Numbered from the stretch's first letter, positions 19,677-28,651 are shown. The stretch: 64,000 nucleotides of DNA from Gammaproteobacteria bacterium (GCA_020851975.1 JADZBS010000023.1:1-64000); one strand, 5' to 3'. Made by a program: numbers and translations. The notes: generated by a model from the letters alone, not told the origin.

Positions 19677-21476
19677 TCAGCTGCGTTTCATGACGTAGCT
19701 GCCCGGCGCATCCTCGATCGCCGGCAGCGCGCCGGTACCGGGCACGCGGGCAGGGACTCGGTCACCGGACTGCGGTGCGAGCCACCTATCCCAATCCGGC
19801 CACCAGGACCCGGGGTGTTCGGTGGCCCCGCCCAGCCAGTCGGCGAGCTCGCCGACCTGCCCGTCCTGGGCCCGGTTGTCCCAGTACTGATACTTGGCGG
19901 CGTCGGGCGGATTGATGACGCCGGCGATGTGCCCGGACCCGGCCAGCACGAAGCGCACCGGACCGGAGAAGTGGTGACAGGCCTTGAACACGGAGGCGTA
20001 CGGTGCGATGTGGTCCTCCCGCGAGGCGAGGAGGAAGACCGGGATCGAGACCTTCGTCAGATCGATCGGCACGCCGGCCAGCTCGATGGCACCGGGTTTC
20101 ACCAGGTTGTTCTTCAGGTACATCTCCCTGAGATAGAACATGTGCGTGCGGCGCGGCATGCGCGTGGCATCGCTGTTCCAGAACAGCAGGTCGAACGGCG
20201 GCGGGTCCCTGCCGAGCAGGTAGTTGTGCACGTAGAACGACCAGATCAGGTCGTTGGCGCGCAGCATGTTGAAGGTGCTGTACATCGCCTCGCCTTCGAG
20301 ATAGCCCTTGTCCTCCATGAGCTTGTCGAGGTTGGCGAGCTGGCGTTCGTCGATGAACACCTGCAGGTCCCCGGGTTCCGAGAAATCGACCTGGGTGGCA
20401 AAGAAGGTCACCGAGCGGATGCGTTCATCGCCCTGCGCGGCCATGTAGCCGAGCGTGGCCGCGAGAAGCGTGCCGCCGATGCAGTAGCCGATGGCGTTGA
20501 TGTCGGGCGAGCCGCTCGCCCTGATCGTCGCATCGACCGCGGCGAGGATGCCCTCGGTCATGTAGTCCGCAAAGGTCTTGTCCGCGAGGTGCGTGTCCGG
20601 ATTGACCCAGGAGACGACGAACACGGTGTAGCCGCGGCCCACGGCCCAGCCGATGAAGGACTTGTCCGGCGTCAGGTCGAGGATGTAGTACTTGTTGATC
20701 CATGGCGGGACGATCAGCAGCGGCCGGGCGTAGACATCCGGCGTGGTCGGCGCGTACTGGATGAGCTGGATCAGGTCGTTCTGGAACACCACCTTGCCCG
20801 GTGTCATGGCAATGTTGCGCCCGAACTCGAAGGCGGACGTATCCGTCATGGTGAGCTGCAGCTTGCCCTGGCCACGTTCCATGTCGCGGCGGAAGTTCTC
20901 GTAGCCGCGGGCCAGGTTTTCACCCCGGCTGGCCAGGGTTGCCCGCAACACCTCGGGATTGGTCCAGATGAAGTTGCTCGGCGCGAAAGCGTCGGCGAAC
21001 TGCCGGGTGTAGAAATCCATCTTGCGGGCGGTGCGCGGGTCCAGCCCCTGCACCGCCGCCATGGTGTTCACGAGCCAGCGCGAGGTAATGAGATAGGACT
21101 GCTTGATGAAGTCGAACAGCGGGTTCGTCTCCCACTCCGGGTCGCGGAAACGGCGGTCACCACGTTCGGGGCTCGCCACCGGCTTCGTCGCCTGGCCGGC
21201 CATCTTCTGCGCCACGCTCTGCCACAGCGCCATGTGCTGCTGCCACAGGTCGAGGTTCGCCTGCATCAGCCGCGTCGGGTCGAAGTACATTCGCTGGGCG
21301 GCCTCGGCCATGGTGCCGCCGATGTTCAGGGGATCGAGCTTGCGCATCGCATCCTCGGGGGTGGCAAGCGCCTGCGTGAACATCTCCTGGTTGCGGCGGG
21401 CCATTTCCAGAAGGTCCTGGGTGATGCGGGCCAGGTCCGGATTGGGTGGCGGGTTGGCAGACTGTGCGTTTGTCAT
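19677..21476 (-). CDS. phaC: class I poly(3-hydroxyalkanoate) synthase PhaC
   Basis: 599 residues, the usual class I length. The lipase-like box is GYCIGG with catalytic Cys332. Asp488 (SREDHIAPY) and His516 (GSGHIAGV) complete the triad. The N-terminal 200 residues form the family's dimer/granule domain. It polymerises (R)-3-hydroxyacyl-CoA on the granule surface. It lies 45 bp downstream of phaR on the same strand, so phaR-phaC is probably one transcript under the TTGCAA operators at 22032-22079. Confidence 0.96.
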   Translation of the reverse strand: MTNAQSANPPPNPDLARITQDLLEMARRNQEMFTQALATPEDAMRKLDPLNIGGTMAEAAQRMYFDPTRLMQANLDLWQQHMALWQSVAQKMAGQATKPVASPERGDRRFRDPEWETNPLFDFIKQSYLITSRWLVNTMAAVQGLDPRTARKMDFYTRQFADAFAPSNFIWTNPEVLRATLASRGENLARGYENFRRDMERGQGKLQLTMTDTSAFEFGRNIAMTPGKVVFQNDLIQLIQYAPTTPDVYARPLLIVPPWINKYYILDLTPDKSFIGWAVGRGYTVFVVSWVNPDTHLADKTFADYMTEGILAAVDATIRASGSPDINAIGYCIGGTLLAATLGYMAAQGDERIRSVTFFATQVDFSEPGDLQVFIDERQLANLDKLMEDKGYLEGEAMYSTFNMLRANDLIWSFYVHNYLLGRDPPPFDLLFWNSDATRMPRRTHMFYLREMYLKNNLVKPGAIELAGVPIDLTKVSIPVFLLASREDHIAPYASVFKACHHFSGPVRFVLAGSGHIAGVINPPDAAKYQYWDNRAQDGQVGELADWLGGATEHPGSWWPDWDRWLAPQSGDRVPARVPGTGALPAIEDAPGSYVMKRS

Positions 21477-21521
21477 GGGTCATGGGTCCGGGTGATGAGG
21501 GCGTGAACGCCGAGGCACCGT

Positions 21522-21980
21522 TCAGGGCTTCTTGTCCCGGCTGGCATTCATGGCGTCGAGGAAGGCCTTCTGCATGTCCGACCAGAGCCCCAGGTTGTGA
21601 GCGGTCAGGTTCTGCATCGTCGCCATGGGGGTCCTGGCCATGAGGTCGCGGAACTGGTCCTGCATGCCCTTCTGCTGGTTCAGGAAGGCCTCGACGCTGC
21701 CTTCCAGATACTGGGCCAGGAATTCCTGCAGCGGGTTGCCGTAGAAGCGGATGATGTGGCGAAGCATGCCGGCGCTGAGAATCGGGCGGCCACCCTGTTC
21801 CTGATCGGCGATCACCTGCAGCAGGATGGCGCGGGTGATGTCCTGACCGGTCGTGTCGTCAACGATGACGAGTTCCTCACCGTCAACGACCAGCTGCCGG
21901 ATGCCATCGAGCGTCACGTGCCGGCTCGCCTGCGTGTCGTACAGGCGGCGGTTGGCGTACTTCTTGATCGTCCTCGGCAT
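21522..21980 (-). CDS. phaR: polyhydroxyalkanoate synthesis repressor PhaR
   Basis: 152 residues beginning MPRTIKKYANRRLYDTQASR, the hallmark N-terminal DNA-binding domain (PHB_acc_N). It is followed by two PHB_acc repeats (residues about 65-130, e.g. LRHIIRFYGNPLQEFLAQYL). PhaR binds both PHA and DNA, and represses phasin genes and itself until granules form. The ATG at 21980 has GAGGA upstream. An in-frame start at 22037 is rejected since it would run into the operator-like repeats. Confidence 0.95.
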   Translation of the reverse strand: MPRTIKKYANRRLYDTQASRHVTLDGIRQLVVDGEELVIVDDTTGQDITRAILLQVIADQEQGGRPILSAGMLRHIIRFYGNPLQEFLAQYLEGSVEAFLNQQKGMQDQFRDLMARTPMATMQNLTAHNLGLWSDMQKAFLDAMNASRDKKP

Positions 21981-22031
21981 GACCGGATCCTCGTGAAAAC
22001 CGATTTCCCTCGACGATTGTAGCTCGTCCTT

Positions 22032-22079
22032 TTGCAACTGCAGAAACTGATGGCGCCTGCTGTTGCAACTGCAAGAAAC
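22032..22079. promoter_or_regulatory. tandem TTGCAACTGCA sites upstream of phaR (putative PhaR operator)
   Basis: TTGCAACTGCAGAAAC at 22032-22047 and TTGCAACTGCAAGAAAC at 22063-22079 are near-identical and spaced 31 bp start to start, three helical turns. They lie 50-100 bp upstream of the phaR start. Related TGCAA sites are found at the phasin promoter. PhaR of other bacteria is known to bind TGC-rich sites and to repress its own gene. Confidence 0.7.
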
Positions 22080-22228
22080 CCTCGTGCGGCCTGAGCACTC
22101 CCCGCCGAGTCGCGGGAGCCCCAGGTCGCCTGGAAATCATTTCCAGACAAGCGGTTGGAATACCGGCGCCCTGCCTGTCCCTGCACCTGATGGCACAGTG
22201 ACGCGGAGTGCCTTCGGCTGCGAACCGC

Positions 22229-22266
22229 AAAAAAAAAGGGCGGTGCCGGGGGAACAGCGACCGCCC
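22229..22266 (-). terminator. intrinsic terminator after the phasin gene
   Basis: Read on the minus strand, a GGGCGGT/ACCGCCC stem (22260-22266 with 22238-22244) is followed by nine Ts (22229-22237). It lies 51 bp downstream of the phasin stop codon and separates it from phaR-phaC. Confidence 0.88.
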
Positions 22267-22317
22267 TCGGGGGGGGGATCTACCGGAGCCCAGGGGCGGC
22301 ACCGGTCATGCAGGTGC

Positions 22318-22662
22318 TCAGGCAGCCTTCTTGTGCGCCCGCTTCTCGGCGACCACACTCGTGGCGGCATCCTGGGCCGTCCGCGCGATCTCCGCGTACT
22401 CCTGGGTACGCTTGGCCAGCTTCTCGCCAAAGGCGCGGGTGCTGGTCAGCTGCTTGCCGACATAGTCGTTCAGGTCGGCGGCCTGCGCCGGCAGGCGGGC
22501 CTGCTCGACGGCGAACTCGACGTAGTCACCGAGGACTGCGTAGTTCTGGCGGGCCAGCCGCTCGAAGGTCTGCGCCGCAACGTCGCCAAAGGCACGGAAC
22601 GGCTCGAAGGCCTCGCGCTGGAACTCGACATACTTCTGGAACTGTTCGGTCTGGATCGTCAT
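22318..22662 (-). CDS. phasin family protein
   Basis: 114 residues beginning MTIQTEQFQKYVEFQREAFE, amphipathic and helical throughout, ending in a basic RAHKKAA tail. This matches the small phasin_2-type proteins that coat PHA granules. The Shine-Dalgarno CAGGAGAG lies just upstream of the ATG at 22662. It has its own AT-rich promoter with TTGCAA-type sites and its own terminator. Assignment is supported by the adjacent phaR and phaC. Confidence 0.88.
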   Translation of the reverse strand: MTIQTEQFQKYVEFQREAFEPFRAFGDVAAQTFERLARQNYAVLGDYVEFAVEQARLPAQAADLNDYVGKQLTSTRAFGEKLAKRTQEYAEIARTAQDAATSVVAEKRAHKKAA

Positions 22663-22720
22663 CGTTGCTCTCCTGGGGGATCCGATATCACCAATGGCCG
22701 CCATGATAGTCGGAGCATTC

Positions 22721-22756
22721 TTGCAATGCAAGAGATTTTACTCACTGCAAGAGAAA
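22721..22756. promoter_or_regulatory. TTGCAA-type sites in the phasin promoter (putative PhaR operator)
   Basis: TTGCAATGCAAGAGA (22721-22735) sits just downstream of the phasin -10. CTGCAAGAGAAA (22745-22756) lies in the spacer between -10 and -35. A third TTGCAACGACC starts at 22801. They resemble the TTGCAACTGCA sites before phaR. Their position over the promoter fits repression. Confidence 0.65.
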
Positions 22757-22764
22757 TATTTCAA
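22735..22764 (-). promoter_or_regulatory. sigma-70-like promoter of the phasin gene
   Basis: On the minus strand, TTGAAA (22764-22759) and TAAAAT (22740-22735) are separated by 18 bp. They lie in a markedly AT-rich block (about 22730-22800) in an otherwise GC-rich region. The expected leader is about 65 nt. The same 200-bp gap must also hold the divergent promoter of the dienelactone hydrolase gene. Confidence 0.6.
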
Positions 22765-22944
22765 TTTATTGTTTTAATTAGTATTTTAAGTATATTCTGG
22801 TTGCAACGACCCGATATCGTAACGCATCGCAGTAGATGATCGTCATGCCAGGACCCATGACCACTCCCCTCGCCCGCCCGGGGCGACTACCATCGCTGCC
22901 CGGCCGGCGCGGCGACCGGCGCGACAACAATCACGGGAGACCAC

Positions 22945-23607
22945 ATGGGTGAAACGATCCGCCTGACGGCAGCCGACGGTCATGTCCTCGATGGCTACCT
23001 TGCGCGACCGGCCGGAACACCGCGAGGCGGGCTGGTGGTGTTGCAGGAAATTTTCGGTGTCAACGCACACATCCGGCGCATCACCGATGACTTCGCCCGT
23101 TGTGGCTACCTCGCGCTGGCGCCGGCGCTCTTCGACCGCGTCCGCCGCGGCGTCGACCTGGGGTACGACGACCTGCCGCCCGCACGCGAGCTCATGATGT
23201 CGCTCGATCGTGAAGCGACGGTGCGCGACATGGCGGCAGCCATCGCCGCCGTGCGCAGCGCCGGCCGGGTCGGGGTGATCGGTTACTGCTGGGGCGGGGC
23301 ACTCGCCGACCTTTCTGCCTGCCAGTGCGAGATCGAGGCGGCCGTTTCCTACTACGGACGCCACACCGCGACCTGGCTCGACCTGCAACCGCGGTGCCCG
23401 GTGCTCTACCATTTCGGCCGACTCGACCCACTGATCCCGCCAGAGACCGTAGCCGCCATCCGGGCGGGGCGCCCGGCCGGTACATTCCACACCTACGACG
23501 AGGCCGGGCACGGCTTCAACTGCGATGCCCGCCACGAATATCACGCGCCGAGCGCACGGCTGGCACTGGAACGCACGCTCGCATTCCTGCAGCAACACGT
23601 GGGCTGA
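22945..23607 (+). CDS. dienelactone hydrolase family protein
   Basis: 220 residues of alpha/beta hydrolase. The nucleophile elbow is GYCWGG (Cys about 117), the acid is in the FGRLDPLIP segment and the His in AGHGFNCD. It resembles carboxymethylenebutenolidase, but the physiological substrate of such paralogues is usually unknown. The ATG at 22945 is preceded by GGGAGA. It stands alone between the phasin gene and the convergent M48 peptidase gene. Confidence 0.9.
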   Translation: MGETIRLTAADGHVLDGYLARPAGTPRGGLVVLQEIFGVNAHIRRITDDFARCGYLALAPALFDRVRRGVDLGYDDLPPARELMMSLDREATVRDMAAAIAAVRSAGRVGVIGYCWGGALADLSACQCEIEAAVSYYGRHTATWLDLQPRCPVLYHFGRLDPLIPPETVAAIRAGRPAGTFHTYDEAGHGFNCDARHEYHAPSARLALERTLAFLQQHVG

Positions 23608-23630
23608 ACGCCCCTTCCGTACGACCTCGG

Positions 23631-25547
23631 TCAGCGGGCCGCCAGCGGCGGCAGCGGGCAATGCAGCGACGCGCAGATGGCGCGCAGCAGTTCGGCCTCG
23701 GCGACCGTCACCTCGCCATCGTGGACGACCGTGGCAGCAAGCGCTTCGACGAGGCGTGCCTTGCCTGCCGCGTCGAGACCATCGAGGCAACGCAAGGCCC
23801 GGTCGAGCGCTGCGGGCCAGCCGGGAGGGCGTCTGAAGGGTAGCGGACGCGGCAGGCCAAGAGGGCCGAGGCCACGCTCGTAGGCTCGCACCGCAGCGGC
23901 TTCATCGGGATGTCCATGGCTCGCGAGAATCGACAACAGCGCCTGCAGTTCGGCTGCCGCACCGGAGAGCGTGACAGCGCGGGCCGCGCGTTGCGGTGCG
24001 AGCGACTCCGCAACGTAGACCCGCGCGAGCGCGCACAACGCATACTCGAAGGCACTGATGGCCCCATCCATGCGGCACAGGGTCCCGAGTACCTCGAGTA
24101 CCTGCCGGCGCGTGGCGCGCGGCAGCCGGCGCAGCGCGGGCACCAGGCGCCCCAGAAGTGCCAGGCGCCGGTTCACGGGAACCGCGGCCAGCCGCCCGCC
24201 CTGCACCGCGAGGCGCTCATCGAGGCTGGCGCCGAATACCGCACGAACCCGCTCGACCTGCAAGGCACGCGCGCCGGGCTGAGGGTCCAGGACCAGCGCG
24301 AAAAGCAGCGCCACCGCCTGCGCAGCCGGGTCGTCGCCGGCCAGGACATCCCCGGGCAATGCGGCGCGCAACGCCCCGGCACGGTGCAGGTCGACGATGC
24401 CCGGATTGCCGACGCGGCCTGGCATGTCGGCCGGCTTCAGCGGCACCGAGCGGCTCGCCAGCACGGCAGGGTCCGGGAAGGACAGCGGCAGGCGATCGTC
24501 CGTCACGACTTCCACCACGCCGAGCGGCTGCGGCTTGACCTCCAGGCGCAGTGCTGCCGCCTGTGACGGATCGAAAGAGGGATCGAGCACACGAATCCGC
24601 TCGGCAAGAGGCGGGTGCGTGGCGAACCAGCGCGTCATCCCCGGCGCAAACAGCATGTGCGCCACTTCTTCGGCCTGCGGGTGCGCCAGGCGCGAGCCCT
24701 GCACGGTACCGATCTTCACCAGCGCATCGCGCAAACCCGTCGAATCGCGGGTGAACTGCACGGCAGCAGCGTCGGCCAGGAACTCCCGCTGGCGCGATAC
24801 GGCCGCCTGGATCAGGCGTGCGAAGAACACACCGATGTAGCCGATGGCCATCACGGCCAGGCCGGCGATCGGCAGCAGCCCGGCGCCACGGCGGCCGTCA
24901 CCGCGCCGCGGCGCATAGGCGAACACCGTTCGGCCGGCGAGCGCGATGACCAGCAATCCGAATACGAGCCCCATGAGCCGGATGTTCAGGCGCATGTCGC
25001 CATTGAGGATGTGGCTGAACTCGTGGCCGATCACGCCGGCGACTTCGGCACGATCGAGGTGACGCAGCGCGCCTTGCGTGACGGCGATGGCTGCGTTCGA
25101 CGCCGTGTGCCCGGCTGCGAAGGCATTGATGCCCTGCTCCTGTTCGAGCACGTACACCGCCGGGACTGGCACGCCCGAGGCAATCGCCATCTCCTCGACC
25201 ACGTTGAGCAGCCGGCGCTGCAGCGGATCGGTGGTGTCGGCCTGGACCCGCATGCCGCCAAGGGAGCGGGCAACCACACCGCCACCGGCCGCGAGCGAGG
25301 TGGTGCGGTAGAGATTGGCAACGGCGATGACGGCGAACACCACGAGCGTCGTGACGACGACCGCCCGCGGATGACGGGTCATCCAGTCGCCATCCAGCGC
25401 GACCGGAGTTCCTGCCTCCACCATCGCCAGGATGCCCAGCACCACGACGTTGACGGCGAGCGCCACCGCCAGCACGGCAGCGATGAAGACCACGACCAGC
25501 CAGCGACTGCGCCGGCGGGCGTCGGCCTGGCGGGCCCAGAAGTCCAT
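23631..25547 (-). CDS. M48 family membrane metallopeptidase with C-terminal extension
   Basis: 638 residues. Two N-terminal transmembrane segments (about 17-45 and 62-80) precede the M48 domain with zinc motif HEFSH (175-179), a further pair of hydrophobic segments and a downstream EFLADAAAV zinc-ligand motif. Residues 345-638 form an extension; its end (VEALAATVVHDGEVTVAEAELLR split around residue 610) resembles a TerB-like helical module. It is HtpX/BepA-like in the catalytic part. lemA lies 25 bp upstream on the same strand, a frequent LemA-M48 pairing. Confidence 0.88.
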   Translation of the reverse strand: MDFWARQADARRRSRWLVVVFIAAVLAVALAVNVVVLGILAMVEAGTPVALDGDWMTRHPRAVVVTTLVVFAVIAVANLYRTTSLAAGGGVVARSLGGMRVQADTTDPLQRRLLNVVEEMAIASGVPVPAVYVLEQEQGINAFAAGHTASNAAIAVTQGALRHLDRAEVAGVIGHEFSHILNGDMRLNIRLMGLVFGLLVIALAGRTVFAYAPRRGDGRRGAGLLPIAGLAVMAIGYIGVFFARLIQAAVSRQREFLADAAAVQFTRDSTGLRDALVKIGTVQGSRLAHPQAEEVAHMLFAPGMTRWFATHPPLAERIRVLDPSFDPSQAAALRLEVKPQPLGVVEVVTDDRLPLSFPDPAVLASRSVPLKPADMPGRVGNPGIVDLHRAGALRAALPGDVLAGDDPAAQAVALLFALVLDPQPGARALQVERVRAVFGASLDERLAVQGGRLAAVPVNRRLALLGRLVPALRRLPRATRRQVLEVLGTLCRMDGAISAFEYALCALARVYVAESLAPQRAARAVTLSGAAAELQALLSILASHGHPDEAAAVRAYERGLGPLGLPRPLPFRRPPGWPAALDRALRCLDGLDAAGKARLVEALAATVVHDGEVTVAEAELLRAICASLHCPLPPLAAR

Positions 25548-25572
25548 GCGCGAGCCGGCGCCGGGGCGCGCG

Positions 25573-26157
25573 TCAGCCGAAGCTGACTTTCGGGGGCTCG
25601 CGCACCGCAGCGTCCTCGATCTCCAGCAGCAGCATCGGCGCGAAGTCGAAGTTCGCGGCAATGAAGTTGTTCGGGAACACTTCACGCGTGTTGTTGTAGG
25701 CCATCACCGCGTCGTTGTAGGCCTGGCGCGCGAAGGCGACCTTGTTCTCCGTGGAAGTCAGCTCCTCGGACAACTGCATCATGGTCTGGTTGGCCTTGAG
25801 GTCGGGATAGGCCTCTGCGAGGGCGAACAGCCGCCCGAGGGCGCTGCTCAGCTGGTTCTCGGCACCAGCCAGTGCCTCCACCGCCGCGGCGCTGGCTGGA
25901 TTGGCGGCTGCGGCCTTCAGGCCCGAGACGGCCTGCGCGCGGGCGTTGATCACGGCTTCCAGCGTGGCGCGCTCGTGCTGCAGGTAGCCCCTGGCGACTT
26001 CCACCAGATTGGGCACGAGGTCGTGCCGGCGGGTGAGCTGCACGTCGATCTGGGCGAACGCGTTCTTGGCGCCATTGCGCGCCGTCACCAGGCGGTTGTA
26101 GACGCCGATGAGATAGACCACCAGGACCACGAGCAGGACGACGATGACCAGCCCCAT
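25573..26157 (-). CDS. lemA: LemA family protein
   Basis: 194 residues. A single N-terminal transmembrane helix (residues 1-20) is followed by the helical LemA core with NRLVTARNGAKNAFAQIDVQ, RRHDLVPNLVEVARGYL and YNDAVMAYNN. It ends with EVFPNNFIA and an acidic/Pro-containing tail. The molecular function is not established. It is the first gene of a two-gene unit with the M48 peptidase, a context suggesting envelope quality control. Confidence 0.93.
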   Translation of the reverse strand: MGLVIVVLLVVLVVYLIGVYNRLVTARNGAKNAFAQIDVQLTRRHDLVPNLVEVARGYLQHERATLEAVINARAQAVSGLKAAAANPASAAAVEALAGAENQLSSALGRLFALAEAYPDLKANQTMMQLSEELTSTENKVAFARQAYNDAVMAYNNTREVFPNNFIAANFDFAPMLLLEIEDAAVREPPKVSFG

Positions 26158-26236
26158 GAACGCCTCCCGAATGTCGACGGCCGATATTGTCAGTATGGCA
26201 CAGCAGCATCGCGGGTTCGCCCGCGCAGCGCCGGCA

Positions 26237-27109
26237 TCAGGCCTCGTCGACCACCGTATTGCGCAGCACGCCGACGATGCCGAGGTCGACCTCGATCACG
26301 TCACCCGGCTGCAGCCACACCGGCGGCCGGCGCGCGAAACCAACCCCGCTCGGCGTACCCGTGGTGATGACGTCACCGGGCTCGAGCTGCATGCAGGTGG
26401 ACAGGTAGGCGACGAGATCCGCCACGCCGAAGCACATGTCGGCAATCGGCGCCGACTGCATCACCGTGCCGTTCAGCCGGGTCTGCAGCAGGAGCGCGGC
26501 CGGATCCGGGACTTCGTCGCTGGTGACGAGATGCGGGCCGCAGGAACCGCTCGCCGGAAAGTTCTTGCCGGCGAGGAACTGCGAGGTGTGCATCTGGAAG
26601 TCGCGGACCGAGCCATCCATGAAGCAGGTGTAGCCGGCTACGCAGGAGAGCGCCTCGGTCTTCGACACGTAGCGGGCGCGCCGCCCGATGACGCAGGCCA
26701 GTTCGCCCTCGTAGTCGAACTTCTCCGAGGCGCGCGTGCGCACGATGGGGCAACCGCTGCCGACCAGCGAATCCGGGTAGCGCGTGAAGATCACGGGGTG
26801 CTCCGGTACCTCACGGCCCATCTCGCGCATGTGCGCACGGAAATTCACGCCGACGCAGAGGATCTTGCCGGCGTTCGGAACTGGTGGCGCGAGGCGCACG
26901 CGTGCCGGGTCCGGGCAGCGCGGGTTGGCGCGCGCGGCATCGGCCGCCGCCTCGAGCACGCCGGCAGCCAGCGCCGAGCGCAGGTCCGGGTAACGGGCGG
27001 CGAAAACCGCCGGGACCGGCTGCACGCCCGTCGCTGTCACCAGGCCATAACCCGGCACGCCATCCACACTGAAACTGGCCCATCGCACGCGACGAATCTC
27101 CACCACCAT
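26237..27109 (-). CDS. fumarylacetoacetate hydrolase (FAH) family protein
   Basis: 290 residues. The FAH core begins near residue 80 (KILCVGVNFRAHMREMG), has the metal-binding acidic residues in DYEGELACVIG and the GDVITTGTPSGVGF signature near residue 245. Such enzymes hydrolyse or decarboxylate acylpyruvates and related diketones in aromatic or 2-keto acid catabolism. The exact substrate is not deducible. It is divergent from the succinate-semialdehyde dehydrogenase, with 59 bp between starts, suggesting shared regulation. Confidence 0.9.
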   Translation of the reverse strand: MVVEIRRVRWASFSVDGVPGYGLVTATGVQPVPAVFAARYPDLRSALAAGVLEAAADAARANPRCPDPARVRLAPPVPNAGKILCVGVNFRAHMREMGREVPEHPVIFTRYPDSLVGSGCPIVRTRASEKFDYEGELACVIGRRARYVSKTEALSCVAGYTCFMDGSVRDFQMHTSQFLAGKNFPASGSCGPHLVTSDEVPDPAALLLQTRLNGTVMQSAPIADMCFGVADLVAYLSTCMQLEPGDVITTGTPSGVGFARRPPVWLQPGDVIEVDLGIVGVLRNTVVDEA

Positions 27110-27168
27110 GCGGTCTGCAGCCCGGCCACACGCCGGGTACCACGCGGATCCACGTTATCATAGCGATC

Positions 27169-28626
27169 ATGCGTCTTGCCGACCCGAGCCTCCTGCGCCA
27201 GCTCTGCCATGTGGACGGGCGCTGGATCGGTGCAGCCTCGGGAAGTACGGTCCCCGTCAGCAACCCGGCCACCGGTGCCGTGCTGGGCACCGTGCCCAAC
27301 ATGGACGCCGCCGACACCCGCGCTGCCATCGAGGCGGCGCACGCGGCGCTGCCGCCCTGGCGGGCCCTGTCCGCGCGCGAGCGGGCTGCCGTTCTCAAGC
27401 GCCTGCATGCGCTCATGCTCCAGCACCAGGACGACCTCGCCGTGCTCATGACAGCCGAGCAGGGCAAGCCGCTCGCCGAGTCCCGCGGCGAGATCGCCTA
27501 TGCGGCAGGCTTCATCGAGTGGTTCGCGGAGGAGGCGCGTCGCATCTACGGCGACGTCATCCCGGGTTACCAGAAGGACCGGCGCATCCTCGTGCTGAAG
27601 CAGCCGGTCGGGGTAGTGGCAACGATCACGCCCTGGAATTTCCCGTCGGCGATGATCGCCCGCAAGATCGGCCCCGCCCTCGCCGCCGGGTGCACGGTAG
27701 TGGTCAAACCGGCGCTGGAAACGCCCTACTCGGCACTCGCGCTGGCCGAACTCGCCATGCGGGCCGGGCTGCCACCGGGTGTGCTGAACGTCGTCACCGG
27801 CCCCGGACCTGTGATCGGCGGCGAGCTGACAGCCAATCCGCTGGTGCGCAAGCTGAGCTTCACGGGCTCGACGGCAACGGGCAAGCTCCTCATCGCGCAG
27901 TGCGCCGCGACGGTGAAGAAAGTGTCGATGGAGCTCGGCGGCAATGCGCCGTTCATCGTCTTCGACGACGCCGACCTCGATGCCGCGGTGACAGGCGCCA
28001 TGGCGAGCAAATACCGCAACAGCGGTCAGACCTGTGTCTGCGCCAACCGCCTGCTGGTCCAGGACGGTGTCTACGAGGAATTCGCGCGGCGCCTCACTGC
28101 GGCCGTCGCTCGCCTGCGCGTCGGCGACGGGCTGAAGGGCGAGACCGACCAGGGCCCGCTCATCGACCAGCGTGCGGTGGAGAAGGTCGAGACCCACATC
28201 GCCGACGCCGTGGCTCACGGCGCGCGCGTGCTGGCCGGAGGACACCGCCATGCCCTCGGCGGCACCTTCTTCGAGCCGACCATCCTCGCCGATGTCACCC
28301 CGGCCATGCGGGTGGCGCGCGAGGAGACCTTCGGGCCGGTCGCCCCGCTGTTCCGCTTCACTGACGAAGCGCAGGCCATCCGCATGGCGAACGACACCGA
28401 ATTCGGACTGGCGGCCTATCTCTACACCCGCGACCTGGGGTGCAGTTTTCGGGTATCCGAAGCCCTCGAGTACGGCATCGTCGGCCTCAACACCGGCCTG
28501 ATTTCCACCGAAGTGGCGCCTTTCGGCGGCATGAAGGAATCAGGGATGGGCCGCGAAGGCTCGAAGTACGGCATCGAGGACTACCTGGAGATCAAGTACC
28601 TCGCCATCGCCGGCGTCGACCAGTGA
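27169..28626 (+). CDS. gabD: NAD(P)-dependent succinate-semialdehyde dehydrogenase
   Basis: 485 residues, the length of GabD. Aldehyde dehydrogenase landmarks are ITPWNFPSAMIARKIGPALA, the FTGSTATGK nucleotide loop, the catalytic Glu in MELGGNAPFIVFDDAD and the Cys in NSGQTCVCANR (near residue 286). It oxidises succinate semialdehyde to succinate; family-level similarity leaves glutarate semialdehyde possible. It is divergent from the FAH protein and followed 25 bp later by a MATE gene. Confidence 0.92.
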   Translation: MRLADPSLLRQLCHVDGRWIGAASGSTVPVSNPATGAVLGTVPNMDAADTRAAIEAAHAALPPWRALSARERAAVLKRLHALMLQHQDDLAVLMTAEQGKPLAESRGEIAYAAGFIEWFAEEARRIYGDVIPGYQKDRRILVLKQPVGVVATITPWNFPSAMIARKIGPALAAGCTVVVKPALETPYSALALAELAMRAGLPPGVLNVVTGPGPVIGGELTANPLVRKLSFTGSTATGKLLIAQCAATVKKVSMELGGNAPFIVFDDADLDAAVTGAMASKYRNSGQTCVCANRLLVQDGVYEEFARRLTAAVARLRVGDGLKGETDQGPLIDQRAVEKVETHIADAVAHGARVLAGGHRHALGGTFFEPTILADVTPAMRVAREETFGPVAPLFRFTDEAQAIRMANDTEFGLAAYLYTRDLGCSFRVSEALEYGIVGLNTGLISTEVAPFGGMKESGMGREGSKYGIEDYLEIKYLAIAGVDQ

Positions 28627-28651
28627 CCGGCACCAACCCGCACCCGGGCGC

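Noticed and set aside
19653..21506. Long open frame on the plus strand opposite phaC
   Set aside because: Composition-driven shadow: low-complexity His/Arg/Val-rich translation, no family features, and complete overlap with a convincing phaC.
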